Assembly: GCF_037975245.1 (NCBI RefSeq)
Contig: NC_092579.1
Coordinates: 9,911,001 to 9,975,000, forward strand
Origin: Apostichopus japonicus
Taxonomy: Eukaryota > Echinodermata > Holothuroidea > Aspidochirotida > Stichopodidae
DNA length: 64,000 nt
Reading direction: 5' to 3'
In this document: piece by piece, positions 1-41,900 of the stretch
Layout of the letters: each line of letters starts with the position of its first letter
Numbering within the stretch: position 1 is the first letter of the stretch
Notes under the pieces: model-generated
The model's input: only the letters and a program-made list of their open reading frames with translations
Told to the model about the DNA's origin: nothing
Databases searched by the model: none
Made by a program: the position numbers and the translations under genes

Positions 1-279
1 ACCCAACCATTATCTTTACCTTATATGAGAGATCTTTGTCATGAACAACTCCCCCCCCCCCCCCAAAAAAAAAACATCTAAAAAAAACAAAATCTAGATC
101 TGTTTGGGAGATATGCTTTAAAAATGTACAATACTCGTGTCTGAGGGCTGTTATCTCATAAATATTTGATGTCATGGTGCAACTACTTAGGTGTGAAACA
201 TTTTATTTTCTCTTTGTTTTTCATTTCTTATTTTCAAATCCAGACCCACCTCCCCCTTCCCCCTCAATCTCTCTGGTCA

Positions 280-29615
<29,336 letters not shown>

Positions 29616-30260
29616 TGTTGATACTGTATGTTTTGACTTCTTCCAAGATTTTTTGTCGTTCTTATCTCGGTCTAATGAAGATGCCTTTGACGATATTGAA
29701 TGAACAGACCCTTTCTCACTGTCGCTCACAAGGGACTTGCGAGACACCGCTGATGGCACCCTTGAGTGCTTACTCACGATCCGCCCAATTGCGGCAGCTT
29801 TAACCCTTGAAACCAAGGGACCCTCATGTGGAAACGAAAAACACTGGAGTGATTTTCAATTTCAGACAAAAGTGCGTAAAAATACCGATGAAAATCCACA
29901 ATTCGTTTTCACTACCTCTGCAGTCTACTTGTCTGCGACCAGTAAATATGCAATTTACCCAACATCACATTGTGGAAGTACAGAACAGAATATGAGCGCA
30001 TGTCAGCACGTACGTACGTGTGTCGTACGTACATTATTATTGAAAGTATATGAGGTGTTCATGTAATGTACTATACTGTGTATGTAATGAGTTGATTGCG
30101 GGAATTTTCAACAGGAAGCAGATATGCATTTTGGGTAATCTGAAGGGCACACTGTTTTATCACAGCGTACGGGTCTGTCATGTGAACTTGATTTTGTTAA
30201 TTAGGACTATCGTGACATTTTCATAAATTATAAACATAAGTGTTTCCATTTCCCGCTGCA

Positions 30261-30419
30261 ATGTTCAGCCACTCGCTTCGGATATGTTCCCACCGTCGTA
30301 TAAATAAAGAAGCATTTGCAAGAGAGGAGTCTCTGAAGAATATTGAACGAGATGCATATAACAAGATTGGACTATTGAAAGCACTGCAAAGTAACGGTTC
30401 TCTTGAACCAGCTATATAA
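30261..30419 (+). CDS. Candidate small protein, 52 residues
   Basis: An ATG-started frame of 52 codons ends in TAA, with a purine at -3 of the ATG. The product begins MFSHSLRICSHRR, a basic stretch without acids that could act as a mitochondrial presequence. It continues with a charged, helix-prone segment (EESLKNIERDAYNKIGLLK) and ends SLEPAI. I do not recognise a family. It lies 650 bp from the USP7 start, on the opposite strand. A chance frame of this length is not rare, so the amino-acid composition is the main reason for listing it. It could also be part of an unannotated exon. Confidence 0.25.
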   Translation: MFSHSLRICSHRRINKEAFAREESLKNIERDAYNKIGLLKALQSNGSLEPAI

Positions 30420-30664
30420 CTGGTGGGCCCCTTGACATGATTTCATTCATTTCAATTCGAAAGCTAGGGCGCTTTTAACTGGGATTCCAACCTAACCCTG
30501 AGTTCGAAAACAAATAAGAAAGTGTAAATTGGGGAAAGTGTGGAGGTAGGTCAGACCTGACCAATGGATCACTTGTGGGTTGATGAGAGAACCGTTACAT
30601 ACGCGTGACCCGAACGTAAGTTTAGATCAGTCGCCGTAGCACACTTTGAAAGGTAAAGGTATAG

Positions 30665-30715
30665 CAGGTGCGTATCCAGGGGGGGGGCGTTGGGGCGCGC
30701 GCCCCCCGGGTAAGA
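30665..30715. repeat. GC-rich repeat fragment (CGCGCCCCCCGGG)
   Basis: GCGTATCCAGG at the left and GCGCGCGCCCCCCGGGTAAG at the right match, in part inverted, the right end of the repeat at 32400-32545 (CGCGCCCCCCGGGTTAG, CCTGGATACGCCCCT). A 130-bp purine-only tract of GGAAAAG type follows. Confidence 0.6.
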
Positions 30716-31227
30716 AAAAGAGGAAAGGAAAAAAAGAGAAGAAAAAAAGGAAAAAGAGGGGGAAAAGAGGAGGAGGAAGGAAGGGAAAAGAAAAAGAAGA
30801 AAGAGAGAAAAAAGAGGAGGGAGTAGAATAAATATGCCAAGACAGGCCGGTAAGAGAAAGACGAACAGTGACATGATTACAGCGCTGATCCCTATTACTG
30901 TATATACACAGGGTAGCCAGTGACGGATCGAGGATTTCGGAAGGGGCGTGCACCTCACCCTACCCCTTTCACCGACAACTCCATTTTTGACGTTTCTATT
31001 TTTCCTCTCTCACTAATGTATCTATATATATACTATATATGGTCTACCATAACGCGTGTGTGTGTGTATGGACGCCTTAAACCATTGTGCTATGAAACCA
31101 ACTGTGGCTGGTCGGAGTCGTCGGAGAACATGACGCATTTCGGGAAGGGGGCGACCGCCCCCCGAGCACATTTTTTTTTTTATGATATCGCTAGTAAATT
31201 CAAAATAGAAAATGCTTAGATGCAACT

Positions 31228-31390
31228 TACAAGGCAGTGGAAGTGTCATATCCAGCGATCTGGGAGGCATTTTCGGCCAAAATTTTCTTGTACGCTTCGC
31301 GCCAACTCGTGGTGGCGCTACGCTTAGATAGTTTGCCTACAGGCTTCGCCCCTCCCTTGTCAAAGTATTCGCTACGCGCCTGTTCGAATT
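31228..31390 (+). repeat. Dispersed repeat, GCGC-TTAGATAGT family, copy 1
   Basis: Shares CCAGCGATCTGGGAGG, TTGTACGCTTCGCGCCAAC, TGGTGGCGCTACGCTTAGAT with the copies at 32400-32545 and 43470-43625. All three are on the same strand. Confidence 0.75.
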
Positions 31391-31527
31391 TGTAAACCAC
31401 ACAGCAGATATCACATCATATATCAGTGAGCATGAAAATCGAGGTTCCAGGATGAACAGCCTCAAAACTGTCGATGTGTGTAGTCATAGTAACCCATTTG
31501 ATTTTGGGGACTGTAACGACTTTACCC

Positions 31528-31590
31528 GAAAAAATATAACCTAAATTTTTCGCGCGCTCCGCGCGCGTTTAACACGTTAATATCAATATC
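31528..31590 (+). repeat. Single arm of the GCGCGC fold-back family
   Basis: CCCGAAAAAATATAACC, AAATTTTTCGCGCGC, TCCGCGCGCG and the following TTTAACA match the left arm of the complete fold-back element at 51867-52041, without the second arm. Confidence 0.7.
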
Positions 31591-32399
31591 ATATAAGTAA
31601 GCATCGGTTATTACCTCGCATGTCATTGTGTTTAGTACGGTTCATGGAAATTGCGCAGTATACCGCGGGATGCTGTAAACAACGAAATGTCTTATGTAGA
31701 TGGAGAAAAAGCATGGAGGTCCAATTATGTCAAATTCTCTTTTACATTAGTAATGTCGAATTAGTCGGCCAAGCTTACAACTTTATTTTAATTATCAAGG
31801 AGATATTTTTTAAACTATTCATTTCCTTTAGCTACATCATTGCAATTTATTTTTCTTTCAGTAGGAGCCCCTGCCTCCTACGCCTATGTGTGTATTGTTC
31901 GGTTGAAGGAAATATCTGGTATTTTTTCATTTTCTTCAACCAAGCTTTATAATAGCCGTTATAAGAGGTTGCAATATTTCTACACCAATAAATTAGTGTG
32001 TCTGAATTTTCCAAAATTTCCTCACCAACATTCTTCATCATACTTCCCTCTACTAGTGTAATTTTGACCGGTCTGTTAGGGTTTCAAGGAGGTTTTTCTA
32101 TATTGGTTGTCCATAGATGACATTTTTTTGCAACATTATGGGTATGTTTTCAAGTGAGTTTATTCACGAGAAATGTGAATTTTCAAATTCTCAACAAATA
32201 ATGGGCTGAAAACCTTGAAAAGTGGGGCTGTTGGGTATTGTGGACCGCGACGTAGAATCACCTACAAAAGCAATGATCCACAGGAGATGCGATGAGGTCG
32301 AACATGATGTGTGACTGGTGAAAATCTTCAAAAAGGTTATGGATGGAAAGAAAACTATTGGGCAATACTTGGTTCTCAGGTAAAAGTGTACATCTGGTT

Positions 32400-32545
32400 G
32401 GTCATTTTCAAGCCCGAGAAGTGCCATTTCCGGTGATCTGGGTGGTATCAAAACCAGAAATTTGCTTGTACGCTCGGCGCCAACCGTGGCGCTCCGCTTA
32501 GATAGTAATTCGCGCCCCCCGGGTTAGAAAATCCTGGATACGCCC
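32400..32545 (+). repeat. Dispersed repeat, GCGC-TTAGATAGT family, copy 2
   Basis: Contains TTTCCGGTGATCTGGG, TTGTACGCTCGGCGCCAAC, GTGGCGCTCCGCTTAGATAG, then CGCGCCCCCCGGGTTAG and CCTGGATACGCCCCT. The LINE remnant starts immediately after it. Confidence 0.75.
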
Positions 32546-32549
32546 CTGT

Positions 32550-33850
32550 ATAGTAATGCTGACCCAGGAAAATATCGCCCAATTTCCATTTTGCAAGCTC
32601 TGTCTAAAATTATGGAGCGAATTGTTCATGATTCCCAACTGTCCAAACACTTAGTCAGTAATAATCTGCTAAACAACCTACTCACAATCTGGCTTTCGAA
32701 AGGGTTATTAATTCACTGACTCAAACAAGTCTTCTTCGATTGGGGACAAACTAAAACGAATGACAGCGAATGACCGAATGACAATTGACTTTTTCGATTG
32801 ACAGAGCATATGTTTATAACGGACTTAAACCGGGAGATATGGTTGGTATGCTTGCCCTAGACCTAATATATTGAATATGAAACGTTGAATACAAGTGATT
32901 CTTGCAGACTCCAAATTTACCTCTATAGTCAATGGTGTTAAGTCTGACTTCCTTCCCATTACAACTGTTGTTACTCAGCGCTCCCTTCCTATTTATCATT
33001 TATGTACATGGTCTGCCATCTGTCAATATGAATACGCTACTGACACTGTATTTTATCTTGGATCTATAAGGGCTTCAAATTCATGTTGTGAAATCCACCC
33101 TTCAAAGTGATTTTGTGTAATATCCTTGACTGGCTCAATACAATACTAGTTTCATGATAAGTAAAACTAATTATAGTCCATCCCGATTATTAGTAAAAGA
33201 AAAAAATTACCTTAATGAGGTCGAAATGTCACTGTCAGTTAACAATAATCCTATTTTAAAAAAATTCCAAACGTCTGCTTATCTTGGTGAGGTAGTGACA
33301 AATTTCAATTTGAAAATCAAATATCAAAGTTATAAATGGCCATTGGTGTTATCAAATCAGTCCCTTCTTTCACCCCTTAGTGACACTCGGAATAGTTTGG
33401 TATAATATACTCTTATTCTACTTCATATTGGCTATTGCTCGCCAGTTTGGTGTAGCCTACCCGTCCCAAAACCTACATTAATTCAGCGGCGCCTTCAGCG
33501 TGTTCAAAATCGTGTTATGTGCGTATATACTAAGCAGTCACTGACTCACGGAGCCAGGCCAAACACCTGCTTGATGAGCTCAAATTGATGCGAATTAACA
33601 ACTTCAAGCGTTTTTTAATTTCAATATCCGTCTGCATTCAAGTGAGGAAGATTGTTCATGGTCCAAGCTTCAAATTATATGACTAACATATTTATCAGCA
33701 AACCAGAGAAATATCCCCAGAATGGTATTTGGGTCCTCTCTTCCACAAAATTAGATGTGTATATAGAAAGGGTCCACATGGACTACTTCCAGTACATTTG
33801 GAGTCAGAGCCTGGAACAGTTTTCGGAAATCCAAAATTAGTGTCGGCGTA
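32550..33850 (+). pseudogene. Decayed non-LTR retrotransposon (LINE) reverse transcriptase
   Basis: Translated pieces in shifting frames match a non-LTR RT of the Jockey/CR1 broad group in correct order. They are GKYRPISILQALSKIMERIV (about 32568), a SGFRKGY-like end, FTSIVNGVKSDFLPIT (32911), a damaged QGS-type block ending in IIYVHGLPSVN (about 32970-33025), a broken YADDTVLY box near 33036, DWLNT near 33130, and HIGYCSPVW (about 33425) with a following LQRVQNR stretch. Multiple frameshifts, stops and the degraded active site show it is inactive. No endonuclease domain or 3' tail is recognisable. It lies upstream of MLST8 on the same strand. Confidence 0.85.
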
Positions 33851-34038
33851 TAACATTTACGCCATTTATTGACGGAAGGCTTGTGTCAGTGAACCCCTTT
33901 GTTATATAGCTTTTAAAACGAGTAATATTTTGGCATATTTATTCATCTTAATCTGGACACATTGTTCATTCACTTTCCTGTTTTTAACGAGACAGTTGCT
34001 TTCCCGATACCTTGTTTTATCACGTTTAAAAAGCGAAA

Positions 34039-35703
34039 ATGTCTTCTGGAGGGAATGGTGACCAGGTTATTCTTGCTACTGCTGGTTACGACCACACGAT
34101 CCGGTTTTGGCAGGCACATACGGGAATATGCCAAAGAACAGTACAACATCCCGACTCTGTGAGTAAACAGAATGCAAATCATACCCTAGTGTACAAGCTA
34201 TGCTGGGCCTAATGTCAGACTATCACAGGCATACTCAGTGATACAGTACATTACTGCCATACTACAGTACAGTACTAGGCTAGTAGTAGTACATTTAATA
34301 ATTATACCTAGTTAGGCCAAGTTATGGCATGGTAGTAAATGTACCGATGCAGGTGTAGTGCTAAGATACACGACTTACAAATATTAATACAAAATAAATC
34401 TGAATTTTTAAGTTTGAGTTAAGAAACTCATTTTTATTGTTCAAAATGTTTTCTTTCATCAACAGCAAGTAAACTGCATGGAAATCACTCCCGACAGACG
34501 GTGCTTAGCAGCAGCAGGTATGATCAAACTTTCTTGAGGTCTTTCTCGTCTTTGTCATATATTCACTTAGTTGATATCACAATGAAGTACATAAATGCAG
34601 CAAATAGTACACCACCAGCATGGGCATACATTACTGTAGAGTGTCTTTGATAATATAAATCATATCCAGGCCGTTGAATAATCACTTCTCATTTCTTTCA
34701 TAATTTTGTCCTCTAAATGTCACTGTTTTCAGTGATATATTGTTCATATTATATACTTATCCTCTGCTCCAAACATTATATATTATATATATACATCATT
34801 TCAATGATTGCCTGAACTCTCAGGATAGGTGCATTGCATTAATACCGTTGACTTGTTATTTGCAGGATACCAGCATATACGCATGTATGACATAAACTCA
34901 AATGACACTACGCCAACCATTAATTTTGATGGAGTCTCCAAAAACGTAACAGCTGTTGGCTTCCAAGAAGACGGCAAGTGGATGTACACCGGTGGAGATG
35001 ACTGCAGTGCTAGAATATGGGACCTGAGGTAAAGGCAGCAAATAATTGTGGAAAATTTGATCTTTTTTAATAAACAAGATTGAAACAATTAGGAAGGGAC
35101 TACTTTTTCTAGCATCAAGTATATTAATTGTCAAATGTGAGCAGGTGTTACACAAATGTTTAACAGTTTTACACTAAAGCTTTATTATTTACGATATTTT
35201 ACGTCAAAAGAAATGTCAAGAAATCTGATAACTCTTATGCAAACTATCAACACTACACTATTTTCTGATTTTTACAATCAAAGAAATTTATTCCTCTCAG
35301 ATGACCGGACGACTGAAAAAAAATTTGCCCTGATCACATGAATCCATGAGTAATTGGTCAAAGGATGTTGGATTTGCCGTGTCCTACAATTTTGTAGGTA
35401 TTGGGATACCTTGTCGTGCAAAATTTGTTTGATATAAGATCTATATGTATGACAAAAGAACTGCAATTGTAAAGAATCCATATTTTTCTCATTTTCAGGT
35501 CTCGTACACTTCATTGTCAAAAGATATTTCAAGTAAATGCTCCTGTGAATACCGTAGCACTGCATCCTAATCAGGTAAGGAAGAAATTTTCTTGTTTTCT
35601 CTCTCAAAGCTAAAAAATTACATGCTACAGTTAGGGTATCTACAAAATTTCATCTCAGCTGTAGTAACCAAAGTATAGTATTTATGGTAATGAGCAACTG
35701 AAA

Positions 35704-35740
<37 letters not shown>

Positions 35741-38700
35741 TATATATTCATGTGGTTTCCTTTGCAGGAGTTTGTGTTAACCCTGAACCCTCCCCCCCCC
35801 CCAGTGGCTCCTCATAGGCACCTCACACTCCTGGGTGATATTGTTTGCCTCATCAATATATTGGGTCATCCCCCCCCCCCCTTGCCTGCCTCCTGCTATG
35901 ATTACTTGTATGCTGAAACTATAGGTCCCTTGTATTCAAACTTGGGGTCGTGACCTTCGGTTTGCAAAAGAAATTTGTAGTGTCACCAAAACATTTGGCA
36001 AACAACAATTGGTGATAACTGCCACTTGAGAGATGCCAAGATGATCAAACTCAGGGTCACCAAGCAAGAAAGGTTGAGTATGAGGGCTATAGGTGACACC
36101 ACACTTTGGCTGGGAAGGGGGGGGGGATTTTTTAGATTGTTACCCATATTTCAGTACATGTGTGTAACATATTTGATATTCTTTTTGCTTTTCTTGGTTA
36201 CCTGATTTACTTATTGCAATCTAATGTCTTCTCTTAAATTCAATCATCTCTTAAGCCGTATTTTGTTTCTCTTTGTTATCAGGGAGAGCTCTTTGTCGGT
36301 GATCAAAGCGGGACTGTTTATGTCTGGGATATAAGAAGCACCAGAAATGAACAATTGGTAAAGATAAATGCCCTTCTGGCATTTGAATACTTGTGTAAAG
36401 ATACATCGAGCCTTGACTAGAGTCAGACACGTTCCGGATGAAAAATGGGTTTTGACTCCAGTTGCCCACTAACTTAATGTGAATCGATGTTAACAGGGAA
36501 CTTCTAATCATAACCCTACTATATTACCATCAAAATGTAACCTATGGTACCTCTGGTGTCACCAAAGAAATGTCATTGTTTCCAGCCATTTGTTGTCACA
36601 TTGCAGGACTTCTCAATTAAATTTCTACAATGCCTGAGAAAAAAATGGTTGGAGCAAAGGGCCAGATGGAACCCCACTATACCTAGAAAGAGGAAAGGGG
36701 GAAGGGTAGGTTGGAAGGGTGCTCAAGCCTTCGGCTTTAAGGGTCAGAATACCCTGGTCGGAGCAAAGGGCCAGACGGAATCTGACTATACCTATGATGA
36801 GAAAAGGGGTAGGGTAGGCTGGCTTTAAGGGTCAGCATTCTTGTTTGTGTGCCAAATATTTCTTTGCCAGCCTGGAATCTTTGCAGGCCAGATTTGGCCC
36901 TTGGAATATCTATTGAAAACTCAAGTCATGTTGTCTGGGGTACTAGTACAAGATCTTGAAGATTAAAGAATCTGTTTATTTTGCTGCTTGGAGTCGGGAA
37001 TGAAACCCACCATGTTGATTTAAAGATCCAGTTAATTTGTAAGGTCACTACAGTGACTAAAGTGCAGGTGTCATTGTTCAATATGTGTCTTTATGGATGT
37101 AATATTTTAAATCAAAATGAGGCACAATTTAGATTACATACACCACAATGCACAGTTACCAGGACAGGATGTTCGGGTATCATTTAGCAGTTGTTAGAGG
37201 TATTGTTATAATTGTGAAGCAATGCCCCGAAATATGCCGAATAGTTAGACCATTGTCATTAATATTCATACTCCAAAATGCGTTTCAAATGTTACTATAA
37301 AACTATTTGCTCTGACTGAGAAGTTCTATTCTCAATATTATGGGATAACACATATTCTTTACTTCAAGGAAAATCAATTTTTTTATCAAAGAGAAAAAAA
37401 TGTTTAAGGCAATTATGGCATTCTGGTATTTAAACCTTTAAATGATATTCTTAAGTGCATACTTTTTATTGACATCACTCAAAGGTACCAGAAGAAGGGG
37501 CATCAATACAATCCATAGCCATCAACTCGGATGCCTCTTTGTTGACAGCTGTCAATAACAAGGGCACCTGCTATGTCTGGCGGCTAACACCCGGTAAAGA
37601 AGATATACTCAGCGAGCTTCATCCCAAATGTAAAAAGGAAGCACATCGGAAATACGCACTGAAGTGCAAATTCAGTCCCGATTGCACGTGAGTTCAAATT
37701 AAACCACTTTTCTTTTTTCTCCTTTATCAGAAAGTGTTGTAAAGGAGAAAGTTATGGAAGTGTTGAGCTTCAGGCCTGTTTCTTTACTTTGCAAGATATA
37801 GGTTTGTAGCCCAGTGTTTGAATTTTGTCTCTTCCACAGGGCCAATGAGTTTTGCATCTGTGTATCAGTTCAGCTGCGGTACTGTTTGTCATTAAGTTTA
37901 AATGCCTAGAGTTCAATTGATATGTCTGATTCGAAGTACAGATTTTCAAGGGCCCCAGTAGCATCAGCGAAAAAAAACTCTTCAGATTTATCATCTTGAT
38001 AACTAGAGTACGGTGCATGCTTTCAAAATATACCAGTTTAATATGCATAAACTGTGCAAACGTTATGCAGAAGCAATGTCTGAACCATTCTTTATATTTT
38101 TCACATATTAAACGCTAGTGATTAATGAGTGGAAGTCATGTGACATTTCATCAACAGTTTGCTGGCTACCACATCAGCAGACCAAACAGTGAAGATTTGG
38201 AAAACGGCTGATTTTTCGCTCCTGACGACTCTGGAGGCTAACCAAAGATGGGTTTGGGATTGTGCTTTCTCATCAGATTCTCAGTACTTGGTCACAGGTC
38301 AGGCATTGTTCTTTATTACAACAGTTCTTGAAACAACATCAAATTTGCCTCTGAAAAGGTTGCCTCTGAGTGGAAAAGACTGCTCCGAAACTGTTTGGTC
38401 TTAACCCAGAAATATATTTTTCGTACTGCGTTTATTCTCAAGTCAAGGAAATTCAAACGATTCTGTATCAACAGATGTTGAACTGTCTGTATAGTTCTGT
38501 GCAGAATTTGTGTGTAGAAAAAAGTGCTATGCATCTTTGCTTTTGGGTAGCTATTTAATCTTTTCATAGTGCTTTGGTGTTGTTACTCAATACCAGATGA
38601 ATTCTTGCCAAAAATTGTAATGGTTGCAGATGTTTATATAATTTTTTATTAATTTTTTTTAAGAGTGGACAAAGTGATATCGAGCTCCAACTGAGCAAGA

Positions 38701-39124
38701 CCTTAGTTCAGATAACTTGACGTATTAATACAGACTGTGGTATTTTGACGTTGTTTGAATTGTCTCGAGGTCGAGATTAAACACTAGTAAGACAAATATA
38801 AAACTGCCTTGATCTTGAAGTACTTTTCTGATCTTCTTCAACAGTTTGAGTTATATTATTTATATTAAAAACTTCTTTGTGTCTTGAAGACTTCCTTATG
38901 AAATGTTTTTTGTATTTTTGGGGCCATATTAAATGGGATTGATCGTCAGAAATCATCCTTCAAGATCCAATAATTAAATCCATTTTTTAACCCTCTTTTC
39001 AGCTTCATCTGATCACATGGCTCGTCTGTGGAGTGTGGAACAGGGAACCGTCAAGAGGGAGTTCAATGGACATCAGAAAGCAGTGACAGCGTTGGCCTTC
39101 TCTGATGCCGTACCTCGTCCATGA
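34039..39124 (+). CDS. MLST8: MLST8 (LST8/GbetaL), WD40 subunit of TORC1 and TORC2, complete, 8 exons
   Basis: Beta-propeller protein that binds and stabilises the mTOR kinase domain in both TOR complexes. Exons: 34039-34158, 34466-34517, 34866-35028, 35499-35574, 36283-36357, 37485-37687, 38158-38297, 39003-39124. All introns are GT-AG and phases agree. The CDS is 951 nt, 316 residues, against 326 in human. Diagnostic segments are [91 protein letters not shown] and SSDHMARLW. Seven WD blades fill the whole protein. The start has A at -3 (AAAATGT). The end (FSDAVPRP) is slightly longer than usual. Introns contain only minor repeats: an AT microsatellite in intron 4 and a 109-bp duplication in intron 5. 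Introns of about 300-1130 bp are much shorter than those of USP7. Confidence 0.96.
35706..35748. repeat. AT microsatellite in MLST8 intron 4
   Basis: A run of (TA)n interrupted once by ATAT-TATA phase changes. Poly-C tracts follow at 35791-35802 and 35870-35881. Confidence 0.95.
36647..36836 (+). repeat. 109-bp imperfect duplication in MLST8 intron 5
   Basis: GGAGCAAAGGGCCAGA begins at 36651 and at 36760, followed in both by ACTATACCTA, a GGAAAGGGG segment and GGCTTTAAGGGTCAG. Confidence 0.85.
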
Positions 39125-39178
39125 TCAGATAAAAACCTACTGGACTCGCTGAATGACCACTTGTTGGCCCAGGACATT

Positions 39179-39350
39179 CCTACCCTATCTGGACTAGAAA
39201 TGCATATGATCCATTTAGATATCTATCCTTCATGGATATTCCTACCCTATCGGGACTAGAAATGCATATGGTCCAATTAGATTCCTTCATGGATATTACT
39301 ACCCTATCTGGACTGGTAATGCACATGGTCCAGTTAGATTTACTTCATGT
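39179..39350 (+). repeat. Three imperfect tandem units of about 60 bp in the MLST8 3' UTR
   Basis: CCTACCCTATC(T/G)GGACTAG starts at 39179 and 39241, and a diverged ACTACCCTATCTGGACT at 39298. Each is followed by AATGCA(T/C)ATG(A/G)TCCA and a TTCATG segment. Confidence 0.85.
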
Positions 39351-41309
39351 GGAATCACAAGGGAGTGAATAATATGAACAGAGAAAGTCTTTGGAATCCT
39401 TATTTTTTGGAGACAAATATACTCCCAAGGCTTTGGCGAGTCAAACAAACACCTGTCTATTGGATGACTCATCCAGTGGCTAAGAAATATTGTAGCATAT
39501 GTAGAATGAAGCTGTAATTTAGCCAGTGATGCAGTCTACACATTGCACCTGCTGATGCAAGTTGTTGAAAAGGTACCTGAAAAAGCCAAAATACCTTGAC
39601 AGAAGGAAGAACTCATGTAGACTTCACACAATCCCGATGGGACATGAAGGATGATATTTTGTGCTTGAAGAGTTCACAAAGATGCTACAGTTTGGTACTA
39701 AAAGAAAATATTGGGGAACACCATCGCTCTTGTCTGTGTAAACTTACAAACCTGTGTATTAAAGACCATCCTTTATGTTTATACCTTTTATAAAACATCA
39801 ACAGTACCAATCTGTACATCATCTGGTACAAAATAAGGTCTGAGAGATTGGAGTCATTGTCAAACAACCGTGGCATAAAATTAACCATATCTACTCTGGA
39901 AAAATTTAAATTGTGGTATTGCTTTCTATTAAGAAGCTAGCTGCACTTTCATATCTTGATTCCACTTTCCATTAGTTCCCCTCTGGTAGCCAGTGAGATG
40001 CTTTATGGGAACTCTACCAGGTCATGGTAAACATGTAACATTTAGTCTGGAGAGTAATTGATAACTTCAGCATTGGTTCCTATATGAAAACTGCACTTGG
40101 TATTACTTGTGTTAAAGTGTGGCAGGGTTAGATGTGTTTACGTTTGTGACAGATTTTAAACGTCTTTTGTGACTTTTACACACTAGTTTCTGTTGAAGCA
40201 TGTTTGATGGTGAGAGAAGGCACACAGCAAACAAATCCTGCTTGCTTGGAGTTCTGTAGCAACTGTTTCTTTATACATGGTGGGGATGGGGACAGGGTGG
40301 GGATGGGGTTGAGGTGGATGGGTACATGGTATCAACCATAAAGGACAGAAGGTTAGTGCTGTAATTATCAAACCATGCATTCTCATAGACATTACAAAGA
40401 AAGTTGTTGGCAATTGTTTTTATGTTGCTGTATACAGGGATGTGCCCAGGATTTCCTGAGTGCCGGGTATACTGATCGCCGTCCTGGGGGAGGGGTCTAA
40501 GAGGGAGGGGGTTTCCCCTCCCCTTTGAGAAATTTTTCGATTTTGGAAGTTGCTCCAATGCCAAATACTGGTACTTGTGTAGCTTTTTAAGCACATACAC
40601 TAGTTTTGCTAACAATTTACATTTTTTAATTTTTTTTTAGTGAAATATATTACGTACCTGGTAAAAGTTATTAGTTTGTTTCAACGAGATTTTACAAGGG
40701 ACCGATTGAGAGCCGTAAGTAATGTTTCTCGCATGCGTAGCTGGTGCATTATTAGTCTGTATGATTTTGGCATAAACTAGGCCCAATTTATGTTGAATAT
40801 ATTGTCAGGAATGTTGGGATTTTAGATGAAAATAGTGCTGGGCTGGATTCACGATTTTTAAGACAGTGCTGGGCCGTAATTTTTAGTGCTGGCCGTGCCG
40901 CCCAGCGTGGGCACATCCCTTTGTATATATTGTTAAATAACTGCAAAGGAATGCTCTGTAATTTACCTTTTCTTTCTTGAAAGATTACAGAATAAAATGA
41001 TGTTATGATTTCAACCCTTTTTGAAACCATGGCCTATAGTTAGAAGTCAGTTTTATATATAGAATACTCAAAAAAAGATATTGAAAAAAAAATATTTGAA
41101 AGATACATGCAATCAGTGCAATATGTTTCTCTCGTTCTTGATTTCTTTCAAATGTATTTTCTGTTTTAGTTACTTATCTGCAGCAAAGGAACATAAATAG
41201 ATGCTATGATAGAAAACACCAAAATACATTTCATTATTTCATTTATTTGGTGTCATTGTTCCTCTAGACTAGTTTTTTTATTCCTTGCCTGAGGCGATGA
41301 TGTGGGTGT

Positions 41310-41900
41310 ATGTGGCATTGCTTGTAAACATGGTCACTCAAAAGTTAATGGTGGATTAACTTCATAATTGGTTTGTGGATCTGTCTTATTGAGTACAAGA
41401 AGCCTATTGTTTTCTCTAAGTTCAATGGTCATTTGGGGTCAACAGAGGTCAAAATCTGAAAAATTTGTGAACACGATAGCTCAAAAACATCTCTTTGTTG
41501 AACTTCATACATGATATGCAATTCAGCTTGTTGCGTACATGAACCCTATTGACATTGCTGGAGGTCAAAGGTTATTTGCGGTCAACATTTAAGTTAAAGT
41601 CTGAAAATCTTGTAAACACGATAACACCTGAAGTACATCTTTCTTGAACTTTCTACTTAGTGTGAGATCCAGCTTGGTGAGTGCAAGAATCCTATTGAAA
41701 TCGGTAGAGGTCAAAGCTCACATGAGGTCAACAGGCACTTAAGTCTGAAAACCTTTTAAACATGATGACTCCAATATTAAAGCTGCAATTAATCTGTGAA
41801 TTCTCCAATGCTATGATTTTCTTTTGGTGAAGTTCAGTTTAGTTCTGTGAAAGGGTTATCTCAAATGGTGGAAATATTGGCCAATTTCTCAAAACTATTT
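41310..41900 (-). repeat. Old dispersed repeat, copy B, inverted relative to copy A
   Basis: Reverse complement of the sequence at 23355-24145, with about a quarter of positions changed by eye. It contains one-mismatch DR1 sites at 41562-41574 and 41698-41710. It is shorter than copy A because it lacks the extra segment near 23400-23560. Confidence 0.85.

Larger units (their letters stand above)
29616..34038. other. Divergent USP7-MLST8 intergenic region (4.4 kb)
   Basis: From left to right it holds the USP7 5' flank, a short palindromic ACGTACGTACGT-type stretch near 30007-30032, and a candidate 52-codon ORF (30261-30419). It then has GC-rich CGCGCCCCCCGGG repeat pieces (30665-30715, 31228-31390, 32400-32545), a one-armed GCGCGC repeat (31528-31590), a decayed LINE (32550-33850) and the MLST8 5' flank. 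No TATA box can be assigned to either gene. Confidence 0.75.

Noticed and set aside
30569-30958. Open frames rich in Phe/Leu/Ser on the minus strand
   Set aside because: They arise from the purine-only low-complexity tract at 30710-30825, not from a gene.
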